Shown here: one piece after another, positions 15,107 to 23,125 of the stretch
Layout: every line of letters begins with the position of its first letter
How positions within the stretch are numbered: position 1 is the stretch's first letter
DNA from: a virus
IMG/VR virus record: IMGVR_UViG_3300009314_000031
Span: 1 to 41,087 of that record
Strand: one strand, 5' to 3'
DNA: 41,087 bases
Translations under genes and position numbers: made by a program
The notes under the pieces: model-generated
Told to the model about the DNA's origin: nothing
Seen by the model: the letters and a program-made list of their open reading frames with translations, nothing else
Databases searched by the model: none

Positions 15107-15262
15107 CTAAACGGGGTTGCTCATCGGCGAGTCTTCTTCTTGCACCGTGTTTTTTGGGGTTTCCCGCTTGGTCATAAGTTCACTATCACGACTGACTTCG
15201 CTTAGTGTAACTTTTTTCCTGAGCTTGTTTCCTCTCCAATCTTCCTTACTTCCTGACATCAT
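15107..15262 (-). CDS. Small charged protein, 51 aa
   Basis: The 51-codon frame starts MMSGSKEDWRGN (or at the second Met) and ends at TAG close to the protease-scaffold start. Its ATGATG overlaps the TGA of the preceding coiled-coil gene, and AAGGAGG gives a strong ribosome-binding site. It is charged and has no motif I recognise. Confidence 0.55.
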   Translation of the reverse strand: MMSGSKEDWRGNKLRKKVTLSEVSRDSELMTKRETPKNTVQEEDSPMSNPV

Positions 15263-15396
15263 GGTTCCTCCTTTTTCTTTCTCTTAGGTCGAGCTTTCAG
15301 GGCCTTCACAGAAGCCTTGAGGGATTCGACTTCTTTCTCAAGCTCCTGAACATAGCTGGTGACCTCTCTCCCCATCGCATTGAAATATCTTACCAT
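15259..15396 (-). CDS. Short coiled-coil protein, 45 aa
   Basis: The 45-residue frame has a heptad-like helix (YVQELEKEVESLKASVKALK) followed by a lysine/arginine-rich tail. AAAGGAGT lies upstream of its ATG, and its TGA overlaps the next start. It may be a small assembly or nucleic-acid-associated factor. Unknown family. Confidence 0.6.
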   Translation of the reverse strand: MVRYFNAMGREVTSYVQELEKEVESLKASVKALKARPKRKKKEEP

Positions 15397-15450
15397 CTGG
15401 GAGTGACTCCTTTAATAACCGTAATCAGTTTTAATGCTAAAACCTTTTCC

Positions 15451-15804
15451 CTATTCTGGCTCTAAATAGTAGACTACCCACTGGCATCTGCATCCCGGAT
15501 GGGCGGGCATCTGCGGAAGGAACCAGTTCGGCTGATAAAACCCGTTGCGACCGCCTTCACTGGCTTTTGTGCAGATAATACATACCCGGTCATCTCCGAC
15601 TGTAAGCCAAGCCAGCCATTTTACCTTGGGCGTGGTCCCGACGATTCTGATGGCATTGTTTACCGTCTTGTATGTGAAATCTTGGGCTAAGAACTCGATT
15701 CGTCGGATTATGCCATCCGGGGTGGTCCAGTAATTATCGTTCTGCTCAATATAGGGTCTTTGATGATAACACGCACAGGTAAGACAGCTACATATCTCCG
15801 ACAA
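15451..15804 (-). CDS. MuF-like head morphogenesis protein, C-terminal part, 117 aa
   Basis: The core has DDRVCIICTKASEGG and later MPAHPGCRCQWVV. A CxxC followed by P-x-HPxCRC is the signature of the phage Mu F-like C-terminal domain found in minor head proteins near the portal. It begins at a TTG overlapping the end of the preceding gene by 17 bp. The N-terminus has a further Cys cluster (CSCLTCACYH). The usual MuF helical part appears to be in the separate upstream frame. Confidence 0.7.
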   Translation of the reverse strand: MSEICSCLTCACYHQRPYIEQNDNYWTTPDGIIRRIEFLAQDFTYKTVNNAIRIVGTTPKVKWLAWLTVGDDRVCIICTKASEGGRNGFYQPNWFLPQMPAHPGCRCQWVVYYLEPE

Positions 15805-16102
15805 TCTTGTTCCATTCCTCGATGGCGTTTTTCGTGAAGTCGTCTATATCGTCCTCTACTTCTCTTTCAGGAATATCAAGACCCTGACGCCTAAAATGAC
15901 GTTCTGTGTCGGACATTAGAAGGTCACGATGGGCCATTATGTCAGCTTTTCCCAAAGTCCGAGCTTGGTCCTTAGTCAGGCGACCGGAGTTTACACCTCT
16001 GAAATGTGACAGGAGCTTCCGGTTTAGTTGACCTTTTCGTATTGTATAGAGTCCAGTCGGCATCATGAATCGCTTGAGGCCCTTAGTGCTAGGTTTACTC
16101 AT
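15788..16102 (-). CDS. Probable N-terminal helical part of a split MuF-like protein, 104 aa
   Basis: This basic helical protein ends in an acidic helical segment (EREVEDDIDDFTKNAIEEW). Its end overlaps the start of the CRC-motif gene by 17 bp in another frame, so the two may be a natural split or joined by recoding. I do not recognise it alone. Its place suits a minor head protein. Confidence 0.55.
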   Translation of the reverse strand: MSKPSTKGLKRFMMPTGLYTIRKGQLNRKLLSHFRGVNSGRLTKDQARTLGKADIMAHRDLLMSDTERHFRRQGLDIPEREVEDDIDDFTKNAIEEWNKIVGDM

Positions 16103-16367
16103 TGTCTCTATGTTCCTTTATGGTAGTCATAATTTTATCGGCTTGTTCTCTTAGTCTCTGTCTCCAAGGTGGTATGACGCTATCCCACGTTCTCTTATTG
16201 AGTTTGGGGACTTGTTTCACTATCTCATGAAGTAGCTCGGCTTGGTCACGGTATTGAATTATTAGTAAGTCTCTTTTTCGGATGTCTCTTTGCTGTCGTC
16301 TATGGAACTCTAGCTCTTCCATGAGTTCTTCTAGCTTTTTCTTCTTGAATAGAATGTAGCCTAGCAT
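16095..16367 (-). CDS. Helical charged protein, about 90 aa
   Basis: The frame begins at ATG 16367 (MLGYILFKKKK), or earlier at ATG 16397 inside the preceding 55-aa gene. It is dominated by basic and acidic helix (LEELMEELEFHRRQQRDIRK) and is probably coiled coil. It lies between the surface-protein array and the MuF-like genes and overlaps the next start. Function unknown. Confidence 0.6.
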   Translation of the reverse strand: MLGYILFKKKKLEELMEELEFHRRQQRDIRKRDLLIIQYRDQAELLHEIVKQVPKLNKRTWDSVIPPWRQRLREQADKIMTTIKEHRDNE

Positions 16368-16369
16368 TG

Positions 16370-16537
16370 TTAATCCACGAAGTAGACTAGCTTCCATCCT
16401 CTTGGGTCATCGGCAGCCCCGATACGAGTTCTGTATATGTGCCGGGATTCTGCACCTACCGTTATGTTCCCCAAGTATTGTAGGCTGTCATCCGTTTCGG
16501 CTAGGTTCTCTGCCTCGGGTTTTGTTATTTCCTCCAC
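16370..16537 (-). CDS. Small protein, 55 aa
   Basis: The GTG start overlaps the TAG of the preceding gene (TAGTG). The 55 residues alternate charged and beta-prone segments and end in WKLVYFVD. There is no recognised motif. Tight packing in the late operon and a GAGGTGAG upstream support it as a gene. Confidence 0.55.
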   Translation of the reverse strand: MEEITKPEAENLAETDDSLQYLGNITVGAESRHIYRTRIGAADDPRGWKLVYFVD

Positions 16538-17364
16538 TAGCTCACCTCCTCATAGAGTTCGTAGACTGCTCGGCCGTCAAGCTGTTGATTAGTTCCTATC
16601 GCAGATGTCATAGCTAATTGTATTGTTCCTAAATGGAAGTCAAAGGCATAATAATAAAAGAAATTATATGCTGTATCATGGGCTAGTGACCTTCCATCCC
16701 GAGTAGGGTCACGTGTCCAATATCTCCATGTATTGTTATTGAAGGTCGCCGTTGTTCCTAAGGCCGCTTCACCATCAATGGTGGTCGTTAGCTCTAAGAC
16801 CTTAGCGGCCGCTTCATCGTTTATCTGCCTCGCTATTACAAAGATAAGCCTTGCATCGACTAAGCCGTCAAAGATGTCATAAAGTGTAAGTGATACCGGA
16901 GGGTCTTGATTTAATACTGCGGTTGGATAATGCTTGTACCACCAGTAAGTTCCCGTTGGGACTTCACCATATTGCACATCACATTCAAGAACTTGATTCG
17001 TACCATTAACTGTATGAATAGCCGCTTCAACCGTGATAACGTGTCCACGTATCGGTACAGCGTAACCAGCATTACGAACAGCAGTAGTAAGGATGAGAGC
17101 ATCTTCTATTGGACTACGGTAAGCAAAATACGTTAAACCACTGACTCCTGCTACAATCCTACCGGAATACTCAGTACCGTCGATAGTAACAAGAATCTCA
17201 ATATCCTTGTTATCAGTCTCATCATTCGTTTGCTCAAGTGTCAAAGCAAAGACTTCACCGAGGGCTACCGTAGCTACTGAATAGTATTTATCTAGAGTGG
17301 GGTCAGCTTGGTCAATGTAGGCTATTGGTTTCATTTCTAACGTTGGGTTTATTTGAACACTCAT
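16537..17364 (-). CDS. Tandem-duplicated virion-surface-like protein (family B, two units), 275 aa
   Basis: Two homologous halves are present: about residues 1-135 and 136-275. Each repeats the pattern of a start with P-x-A-x-x-(N/D)-Q-(D/A)-P, a middle with (R/Q)xNDE, TxDG and an aromatic W/F-Y strand, and an end with an ALGTN/VNGTN-type turn and a beta strand. The same unit occurs singly in the next two genes. All-beta composition and position between portal and capsid suggest a decoration or capsid-fibre protein. Family function unknown. Confidence 0.65.
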   Translation of the reverse strand: MSVQINPTLEMKPIAYIDQADPTLDKYYSVATVALGEVFALTLEQTNDETDNKDIEILVTIDGTEYSGRIVAGVSGLTYFAYRSPIEDALILTTAVRNAGYAVPIRGHVITVEAAIHTVNGTNQVLECDVQYGEVPTGTYWWYKHYPTAVLNQDPPVSLTLYDIFDGLVDARLIFVIARQINDEAAAKVLELTTTIDGEAALGTTATFNNNTWRYWTRDPTRDGRSLAHDTAYNFFYYYAFDFHLGTIQLAMTSAIGTNQQLDGRAVYELYEEVS

Positions 17365-17790
17365 CTAAGTTGGTCTCCACGTCTCATATTGAACTCGAAT
17401 ATCAAACTCAGCGTTTGCTCCCGGTGCATCTACTTGCTGAGCATCAAACTTAATCGACCGTCCTTCTATTGCAGAGTAATAGTTAGGATGATAAATGGAT
17501 GTAGTAACTCTTAATGTTTCAGCATCTTGGTCAAGGTACCAGTAATACCAAGTGTTATCATTGTGTTCTTTATTTGCTACTGAGGTGATAACCCCATCTA
17601 TGGTTAATCTCCCTTGAAGGTTTTTCTGGTTTGCATCATCATCAAGTCTCCGAGTAGCGATAAACAATACTTTAGTTAATCTTGTCGTATCTAATCCGTC
17701 GTAATAAGTTGATACAATGGGTGGGTCTTCATCAACCTCTGATAATGAGTCCTTGTACCAGTAAAACTTATTTCTTCCGTAAACAGGCAT
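17365..17790 (-). CDS. Virion-surface-like protein, family B, 141 aa
   Basis: This is a single family B unit. It shares with its neighbours an N-terminal FYWYKDSL...DEDPP segment, a YYDGLDTT strand, a central RxxDD(A/E) loop, NDNTWYYWY and a C-terminal beta strand after PGANAEFD. It is all-beta and rich in aromatic residues. It lies 1 bp after its downstream neighbour's start in a run of paralogues, a sign of tandem duplication. Probably a virion surface or decoration component. Confidence 0.65.
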   Translation of the reverse strand: MPVYGRNKFYWYKDSLSEVDEDPPIVSTYYDGLDTTRLTKVLFIATRRLDDDANQKNLQGRLTIDGVITSVANKEHNDNTWYYWYLDQDAETLRVTTSIYHPNYYSAIEGRSIKFDAQQVDAPGANAEFDIRVQYETWRPT

Positions 17791-17793
17791 CTT

Positions 17794-18213
17794 TTATACC
17801 TCCTTCCTGATAGCGTATTGAATACGGCAATCAAGTTCAGGGTTAGTTCCAAGTGCTGAAGCAGAACGAACCTCTATTTTAGCTGAACGGTATGGTAATG
17901 GTGAATAGTATCCATACATACGGATTGATAAACCATGCACGTTTCCCTCTGAAATTTGGTGGCGATACCAATAGTACCATGTGTTATTATTTTCAACATA
18001 AGCATAATTTGTCCCGGTTATACCTTCGAGGGTTGTTCTTAGGTTTATTGACTTGCCGTCTGTTTCGTCATTAATCTGTCTGGTTGCGATTGAAAGTATC
18101 TTAACGTATTCGGTAGTATCAAGGCAAGTGTAATAGGTTCCTGAAAGGAAAGGGTCTTCGTTCACGACTGCTATAGGCTGTTTTTCCCAATACCATGTTA
18201 CTGCTCTTCCCAT
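17794..18213 (-). CDS. Virion-surface-like protein, family B, 139 aa
   Basis: This is the third family B gene: WYWEKQPIAVVNEDP at the start, CLDTTEYVKIL, RQINDETDGK, NNNTWYYWY and GTNPELDCRIQY near the end. These blocks align with the preceding and following paralogues by eye. The DNA is more A/T-rich than the neighbouring enzyme genes. Role in host attachment or capsid decoration is inferred from location and beta composition only. Confidence 0.65.
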   Translation of the reverse strand: MGRAVTWYWEKQPIAVVNEDPFLSGTYYTCLDTTEYVKILSIATRQINDETDGKSINLRTTLEGITGTNYAYVENNNTWYYWYRHQISEGNVHGLSIRMYGYYSPLPYRSAKIEVRSASALGTNPELDCRIQYAIRKEV

Positions 18214-18831
18214 CTACATCCTCACCGCCACATAGTCTAAGTCAAGGTCTTTAGCCACGTTCTCATCTGTAGCGATATACAGCTTAGGATAAAGACTAGT
18301 ATGAGTTGGAATATAATCTGTCCTTGGGCTGTTATCCACTTCAACGTCATCTATGTATGAATGGATGTGGAGCCCTCCGTGATTATGAAGTTGCCTTCTG
18401 AAAATGTGCCAATCCGTGTCTAAGGATTGACCAGTGTTTTGACTTGCACCAACATTGTAAGCCTCATTCCTTGTCTGCCAATCACTAGCGGTTTCCGAGA
18501 ACATAAGTCTGTTATCGTTTCCGTTTTGTAGTTCTATGATTAAAACTAAGTTACTTGTATGCGACAGAGAGAATCTAACTTCATAGGTCACTTGGTTTAA
18601 AGTGTTTAGAACCCCATAGTCCCAATCAATATCTGCGTGGTCATTAGTGGTAGCTCCTGTCCTTAGACGACATACTCCACCGGCCATACTGTCTACTACA
18701 GATATAGTAGAACCACCGCTAGTATTTTGACTCCATTCGTCTGCTATTGAATCTCCTAAGAAATGGTCATACCAGAAGAAGCGTCGCCTCTCACTTTCGA
18801 AGTCTTGATGTTCATGAAATATCAAGCTCAT
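18214..18831 (-). CDS. LamG-like virion-surface protein, family A, 205 aa
   Basis: Family A members begin with FWYDxFxGD-x-DEW and end with DYVAVR. This one has FFWYDHFLGDSIADEW, a GGS turn, GGVCRLRTGA, a long beta middle, DTDWHIFRRQ and LDYVAVRM. The alternating strands and the DEW/GG/WH pattern are those of concanavalin/LamG-type jelly rolls, which often bind glycans. Start overlaps the neighbour by 4 bp. Confidence 0.7.
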   Translation of the reverse strand: MSLIFHEHQDFESERRRFFWYDHFLGDSIADEWSQNTSGGSTISVVDSMAGGVCRLRTGATTNDHADIDWDYGVLNTLNQVTYEVRFSLSHTSNLVLIIELQNGNDNRLMFSETASDWQTRNEAYNVGASQNTGQSLDTDWHIFRRQLHNHGGLHIHSYIDDVEVDNSPRTDYIPTHTSLYPKLYIATDENVAKDLDLDYVAVRM

Positions 18832-19475
18832 ATATTTTGTCGCACTCCTACATAGTCAATATCCATATACTTCGCCTCGGCCTCCGTTGTCTCCATAAAG
18901 AATCGTGGCTGTAGGAAATCAGCCGCATCGTCAGGAATGTTTATTGCGATTGGGCTGTTCGCCGTTTCTACTCCATCAATGTAATAATGAACATGGCTAC
19001 CTCCGTGAAGATGGGCCTCAATTCGATAAATATGGAAGTCTGTGTCCATCGCTACACCACTTGTAAGCTGTGTGGTGGCTCCTCCATCTTCAGCGTAAAT
19101 AAACCAAGTGGACCCAGATTCAACAAACTGGATTTGATTATTACTATCAAAGAACAATGAAATCATAGCGTCTAAAGTTCCAACGGTAACTTTGCTGATT
19201 AATACTCGGGCTTCCATAGCGATGAGTTTGTTTACATGAAGGCTTCTCACGTTAGTCCAGTGAATAGAAGTGTCATCTTGAGTTACTGCTCCCGTCGTAA
19301 GTCTAGCTACCCCACCGGTTACGGCATCCACTACGGCGACGCTTCCGGCCCCAACGAGTGTCTGACCCCATTCATCGCCTAATTGGTCTCCGAGGAAATC
19401 ATCATACCAGAATAGTTCTGTCCTTAGAGATTCTAAGCTGAAATGTCCGGCTTGTTTAAGCGATACGTCTAGCAC
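18828..19475 (-). CDS. LamG-like virion-surface protein, family A, 215 aa
   Basis: This is the second family A paralogue: LFWYDDFLGDQLGDEWG, GGVARLTTGA, DTDFHIYRIE, GGSHVHYYIDG and IDYVGVRQ. It is closely related to 18214-18831 and 19776-20405. Jelly-roll-like, with a putative ligand-binding loop rich in His. It may decorate the capsid or bind carbohydrate, possibly the glycans made by the downstream cassette; that link is inference. Confidence 0.7.
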   Translation of the reverse strand: MLDVSLKQAGHFSLESLRTELFWYDDFLGDQLGDEWGQTLVGAGSVAVVDAVTGGVARLTTGAVTQDDTSIHWTNVRSLHVNKLIAMEARVLISKVTVGTLDAMISLFFDSNNQIQFVESGSTWFIYAEDGGATTQLTSGVAMDTDFHIYRIEAHLHGGSHVHYYIDGVETANSPIAINIPDDAADFLQPRFFMETTEAEAKYMDIDYVGVRQNI

Positions 19476-19779
19476 CTCCCGTTGAATCTTCCATGAGCTT
19501 CATTAAAATAGCCTCATCTCTGGATAAGACCGGCTGACCGGTGTATCTAGTGTAAACCTTGAAACATAGCTCCGAACAGAACCACCTTGAGGGCTTCACA
19601 CCTCCTAACTCGTCTTTATCCTTTTCCGGGCTGTCGCCTACTTTTCCAAGTCTGAGGAACTTTCCACATCCGAGGCAATTTATAGCGGCTAGTTTGGGCT
19701 TCCGAGGCTTATACGGAACGACGATATTATGAAGAGGGTCGTGAAACGGGTCTGTGCTGAAAGGCTTGTGTTTACTCAT
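19456..19779 (-). CDS. Zinc-binding protein inserted in the surface-protein array, 107 aa
   Basis: CLGCGKFLR and FCSELCF form a four-Cys zinc site of treble-clef or ribbon type (about residues 35-75), followed by a helical C-terminus. It sits between two family A genes and overlaps both. Similar small Cys4 proteins occur throughout this genome. Function unknown; possibly nucleic-acid or virion associated. Confidence 0.65.
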   Translation of the reverse strand: MSKHKPFSTDPFHDPLHNIVVPYKPRKPKLAAINCLGCGKFLRLGKVGDSPEKDKDELGGVKPSRWFCSELCFKVYTRYTGQPVLSRDEAILMKLMEDSTGGARRIA

Positions 19780-20405
19780 CTTTCTTGCCTCACCGCCACG
19801 TAATCTATTGTCACCGTTTTATTTGCTGTCTCTCTCGCCATCATCCTTATGTATGGTTGTAAGTGTTCTCCGGGAATATTGGTGGTGATTGGGCTATTCG
19901 TAAACTCGGAATCATCATAATAGTAGTGGGCATGATTACTGCCGTGTATATGTGTTTGAATGCGACAATTATGCCAATCTGTATTGAGAGTAGTTCCTGT
20001 ATCTTCGTCTGTCTGGGCACCACCATCTTCCGATAGGATGTGTATGGTGGTGTCTGTAAGGGTGTCGTGTTCAATGATAAGCCGGTTTGAGTCATCAAAA
20101 TCTAATCTGAAGTCATACCATACTAGAGAGATGTCATTTACTTTGGTCCTGAACTCGAAAGCACATTGTTTAGATACTAATAGCGTTCTGATGTCTCCCC
20201 AAGAAAGATAAGCCCAATGATTAAGTGTCGCACAAGTTAGGCGATATGCCGCACCAGTTATTTCATCTACTATGGCTCCGCTTCCACCGGAAACAGTTAA
20301 AGCCCACTCGTCTTTTAGTTGGTCTCCTTCAAAATCGTCATACCAGAAGAGCCTATCCTGTAACGAATCCAGACTTACGTCCTCATGATACGGGAGTAGA
20401 CTCAT
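19776..20405 (-). CDS. LamG-like virion-surface protein, family A, 209 aa
   Basis: This is the first transcribed family A paralogue: LFWYDDFEGDQLKDEW, TVSGGSGAIVD, a long beta middle, NTDWHNCRIQ, GSNHAHYYYDD and IDYVAVRQ. Its similarity to the next two family A genes spans the whole length, so they are in-line duplicates that have diverged. Probably exposed on the virion. Confidence 0.7.
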   Translation of the reverse strand: MSLLPYHEDVSLDSLQDRLFWYDDFEGDQLKDEWALTVSGGSGAIVDEITGAAYRLTCATLNHWAYLSWGDIRTLLVSKQCAFEFRTKVNDISLVWYDFRLDFDDSNRLIIEHDTLTDTTIHILSEDGGAQTDEDTGTTLNTDWHNCRIQTHIHGSNHAHYYYDDSEFTNSPITTNIPGEHLQPYIRMMARETANKTVTIDYVAVRQER

Positions 20406-20407
20406 TA

Positions 20408-20677
20408 CTATGGGCTCCCTGTGTCAAGGGTTCCCGGGTCTACTCTAATATCATAGAATCTTTTAACGTAGTCCGGTAGAGCATTGTTCAATGCTGTCTT
20501 TTCAGGCCCCGTAAGGTCGGGGTCAAACTCCATTCGCATGAGCTTACCACCTCTGCCGACCGACATCCTATCGGGCCGTCTACCTACGACGGTGTTACAG
20601 AAGTCAGACAGCTTTTTGAAGAGCTGAAACTCAAGAGTTATTATCTCGTTGGTCAAGATGCTTCTACTCCTCTCCAC
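20408..20677 (-). CDS. Unknown 89-aa protein near the portal
   Basis: N-terminal helix (EIITLEFQLFKKLSDFC), a basic Gly/Arg middle, then a helical C-terminal half. It overlaps the upstream gene by 25 bp if the ATG is used; an in-frame TTG at about residue 8 is a shorter choice. Unknown family; part of the head gene run. Confidence 0.55.
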   Translation of the reverse strand: MERSRSILTNEIITLEFQLFKKLSDFCNTVVGRRPDRMSVGRGGKLMRMEFDPDLTGPEKTALNNALPDYVKRFYDIRVDPGTLDTGSP

Positions 20678-20892
20678 TCTGCATCGCCATTACAGCGAGT
20701 ATAGACAATCAAGCGGTCTTGCGTGGAGTTGTAAACCGCTACTTCGTGGCCGTTTCCCTTACTTGTGGTGGTCGGTTCTGCCAAGGCTCCCGTCTGTGTT
20801 TCGTAATCTCTCATGGATGAATACTGACTCATCCAATACTGTAGCCAATGACCGAGGCTGATTATGTTCTCTTCCAAGATTGGTTCACTCAT
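20653..20892 (-). CDS. Unknown 79-aa protein near the portal
   Basis: The frame has an amphipathic N-terminal helix with several Trp and Tyr residues (LGHWLQYWMSQY) and a beta-like C-terminal half (NGHEVAVYNSTQDRLIVYTR). The start follows the TAA of the 58-aa gene within 1 bp. It may be a minor head protein. No family recognised. Confidence 0.6.
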   Translation of the reverse strand: MSEPILEENIISLGHWLQYWMSQYSSMRDYETQTGALAEPTTTSKGNGHEVAVYNSTQDRLIVYTRCNGDAEWRGVEAS

Positions 20893-20893
20893 T

Positions 20894-21070
20894 TTATGAG
20901 AACCTCCATCCCCTTTGAAGGTAATAAGAGATATACGCTTTAAGACTTATCCATCTCTCTTCTAGGACTGGTGGGCTTGATGTGTCGGCGGCCGCAAAGG
21001 CCGTTACCATCTCCGATTGCCACTGAAGACCCACGGCTCTGATGTTGTTCATCTCTGTTTCGTCACTCAT
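20894..21070 (-). CDS. Small protein after the portal gene, 58 aa
   Basis: The 58-codon frame begins MSDETEMNNIRAVGLQW behind a GAGGAGGAAG ribosome-binding site and ends at TAA just before the next ATG. Mixed helix with a C-terminal aromatic segment (ISYYLQRGWRF). No motif recognised. Confidence 0.6.
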   Translation of the reverse strand: MSDETEMNNIRAVGLQWQSEMVTAFAAADTSSPPVLEERWISLKAYISYYLQRGWRFS

Positions 21071-21122
21071 CTTCTTCTTCCTCCTCTTCGGGTTCCTCCG
21101 TCGGTTCCTTTATGGGCTCTTA

Positions 21123-22484
21123 TTAAGGTTCTTCCTCAGGAGGTTCCTCTTTATCTTCAGGGCCACCGACTTCCTGTTCCTGTGGAAGTTTGAGGGTCAT
21201 TCCAAGCTGTCTCAGGAGGTCGAAGTATTGCGGCCCGTCTATGTAGCCAAGCTCGATTCCCTTGACTACTATCTGCTCTATTTGCACATCTTCTACGCCG
21301 GTCGGCTCTAAGCCGAAGTTCATCCTTGGGTTCTCCGGGATGGTGATGCCGACGAGTTCAACGATGGGAGCATACCATTCGCCTTCTACGGCCCGTTTGG
21401 CTTCTCGTTGAATGCTTGTGATATGGCGGCCTACGATGTCCTCTAATTTAGTCGCTGAGGCTTCGGTGGCGTTCCTGACATACCAAGGGTTATTGGCTCG
21501 GCTGTAGGCGTAGATTCGTCGGTCAAGATATTCGATATACTGCCAATATGGAACTCTCGGGTCTATTTGCAGGAACTCCACTAAGTTCTCCCTTTCTTCC
21601 GCATCCATGTTGCTGATGAATATGTCTTCGCCTTGATTCCTGTTCATGACAGCGGCTTTAATATTGTCGATGTCTCCTGTATGGGTCCAGATGCCAAGAG
21701 GCCCTATGTAGCGTTCCAGTATTTTGTCTACATCGTCTGTGACTCTACGAATGGTATTGAGAAGTTCTATCATTCCCCGAACATAGCTTGTGCCCCTCGG
21801 GTCAGTTCCCATCTTGCCGTAAGTAAACCATGCGATTCCCTTGTAAATTGTGCGATTTGTATTCCAGCCGAGGTGCTCTATGGTATTCGTGTCTGAGCCT
21901 ACCTTCTGGTGAACTTTGAGGACTTGTCCTGTTAGGGCGTCTGTTTCGATTCCTTCCTTCTGGGCTATGCTGAGAGGATGGATAATTTTTAATTTACTCT
22001 TCTCGAGTGTTTCCTCTAAGTCCTTGCCCTTAGCTAAGATGGTCTCTACTCCACAGAATCCGGCTATCATCGTGAGTTTACCGATATTCACAAGGTATGC
22101 GTCAAGGTTGAACCATTCACCGAACTTATCTACGGCTACCTTAGCCTTGAAATATGGGCTTCTCATGTCTGATGCTGTTTGACCTTCCGGGATTTGAACA
22201 GAATTGTAATAGCCCGAACCGAATGAGCTTTCCTGAAGGTCATCTACAGGTGCTCGGATTAAATCACTGTTATAATAGGCATCGAAATAATCAGTTAGGT
22301 TTGAAACATCGTATTTACGCTTCCCGGGTTCAGTTGTCTGCCGCCAAAACGTTCCTTTGGCAGTGGATACGTCAAGAACCTTCTCTTCGATTGATGGTGG
22401 CCTGAACGGGGCGCTTAACCGGTCAAGCCAACTTTGCCAGAAGCTCTTGTTTACTTCGATTTTCTGTTCGTCACTCAATTCCAT
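21123..22484 (-). CDS. Portal protein, 453 aa
   Basis: The length, position after the terminase and pattern of alpha/beta body with a long helical stem segment (KLEDIVGRHITSIQREAKRAVE, split here across about residues 335-358) fit a SPP1/HK97-type portal, the dodecameric ring for DNA entry. The acidic Pro/Glu C-terminus (about residues 436-453) is typical of disordered portal tails. Its ATG is overlapped by the small zinc-ribbon gene. Confidence 0.82.
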   Translation of the reverse strand: MELSDEQKIEVNKSFWQSWLDRLSAPFRPPSIEEKVLDVSTAKGTFWRQTTEPGKRKYDVSNLTDYFDAYYNSDLIRAPVDDLQESSFGSGYYNSVQIPEGQTASDMRSPYFKAKVAVDKFGEWFNLDAYLVNIGKLTMIAGFCGVETILAKGKDLEETLEKSKLKIIHPLSIAQKEGIETDALTGQVLKVHQKVGSDTNTIEHLGWNTNRTIYKGIAWFTYGKMGTDPRGTSYVRGMIELLNTIRRVTDDVDKILERYIGPLGIWTHTGDIDNIKAAVMNRNQGEDIFISNMDAEERENLVEFLQIDPRVPYWQYIEYLDRRIYAYSRANNPWYVRNATEASATKLEDIVGRHITSIQREAKRAVEGEWYAPIVELVGITIPENPRMNFGLEPTGVEDVQIEQIVVKGIELGYIDGPQYFDLLRQLGMTLKLPQEQEVGGPEDKEEPPEEEP

Positions 22485-22611
22485 TCCTCACATGGTATTC
22501 GTTTTTAACGACAATGAGTTCTCCGCATTTTCCGCATAAAACTTCCTTTACATCAGGACAGTGTTGACAATCATAAACAGGATAAACCCAGCCGCAATCA
22601 TGTCTAGGCAT
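22471..22611 (-). CDS. Zinc-ribbon mini-protein, 46 aa
   Basis: MPRHDCGWVY...CQHC...CGKCGE gives two CxxC knuckles (CQHC and CGKC) with a basic/beta C-terminus. It starts at an ATG overlapping the previous gene's TAG and ends with TGA inside the portal start. One of three consecutive zinc proteins between terminase and portal. Confidence 0.7.
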   Translation of the reverse strand: MPRHDCGWVYPVYDCQHCPDVKEVLCGKCGELIVVKNEYHVRNGIE

Positions 22612-22822
22612 GGTGCTTACCCCACATTGACCGTCTCATAAGCATTACCTTTTTCTCTTCTCTAAGTTCTGAACATTGCTGACATAGCGGCCATACGTTT
22701 TGATGTTGATACCTGTCTTTCTCATTGGGAAGTGGATTCTTACAATCTACGCATATCAGGATTTTACCAAACTCGATGGTCGGTTGGCCTCTGAAGCTAA
22801 TAAAGATACGAGTCTCAGTCAT
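22604..22822 (-). CDS. Zinc-ribbon protein, 72 aa
   Basis: CVDCKNPLP and LCQQCSE (spaced about 18 residues) form a Cys4 zinc site after a short beta N-terminus; the C-terminal third is basic (EEKKVMLMRRSMWGKHHA). Coupled by overlap to both neighbours. Likely nucleic-acid binding; role unknown. Confidence 0.7.
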   Translation of the reverse strand: MTETRIFISFRGQPTIEFGKILICVDCKNPLPNEKDRYQHQNVWPLCQQCSELREEKKVMLMRRSMWGKHHA

Positions 22823-23076
22823 TCTGGCGGGTCTCCCACGATAGCTGTTTGGTCACGGCCTGAAACGTTGAATCCCATGTTCTCTCGTCTTGTGGCACCG
22901 TCGCTTCTGAATGTAATTCCGCAGAAGTTACACTTGAAAAAGTTGGAGTCCGGAACTCTGATGCGGCTTCCATATCTACTCTTCGGGACTCCGACGTTTC
23001 CTTGTCTCCAAATGTCCTCGATTTCATTGCATCCGGGACAACATATCCAAGTGCGAAGATTAGATGGAAGGCTCAT
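22819..23076 (-). CDS. Zinc-ribbon protein, 85 aa
   Basis: CCPGCNEIEDIW and FKCNFCGITFRS make a two-knuckle zinc ribbon separated by a basic linker, followed by a disordered C-terminus. It is the first gene after the large terminase. The Cys pairs resemble those of HNH or ribosomal-type ribbons, but no His-Asn-His catalytic set is visible. Confidence 0.7.
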   Translation of the reverse strand: MSLPSNLRTWICCPGCNEIEDIWRQGNVGVPKSRYGSRIRVPDSNFFKCNFCGITFRSDGATRRENMGFNVSGRDQTAIVGDPPE

Positions 23077-23125
23077 TTAGTTCAAGATAGGTGAAGTTTG
23101 TATTAAAGTTTGATGGAATGCTATT

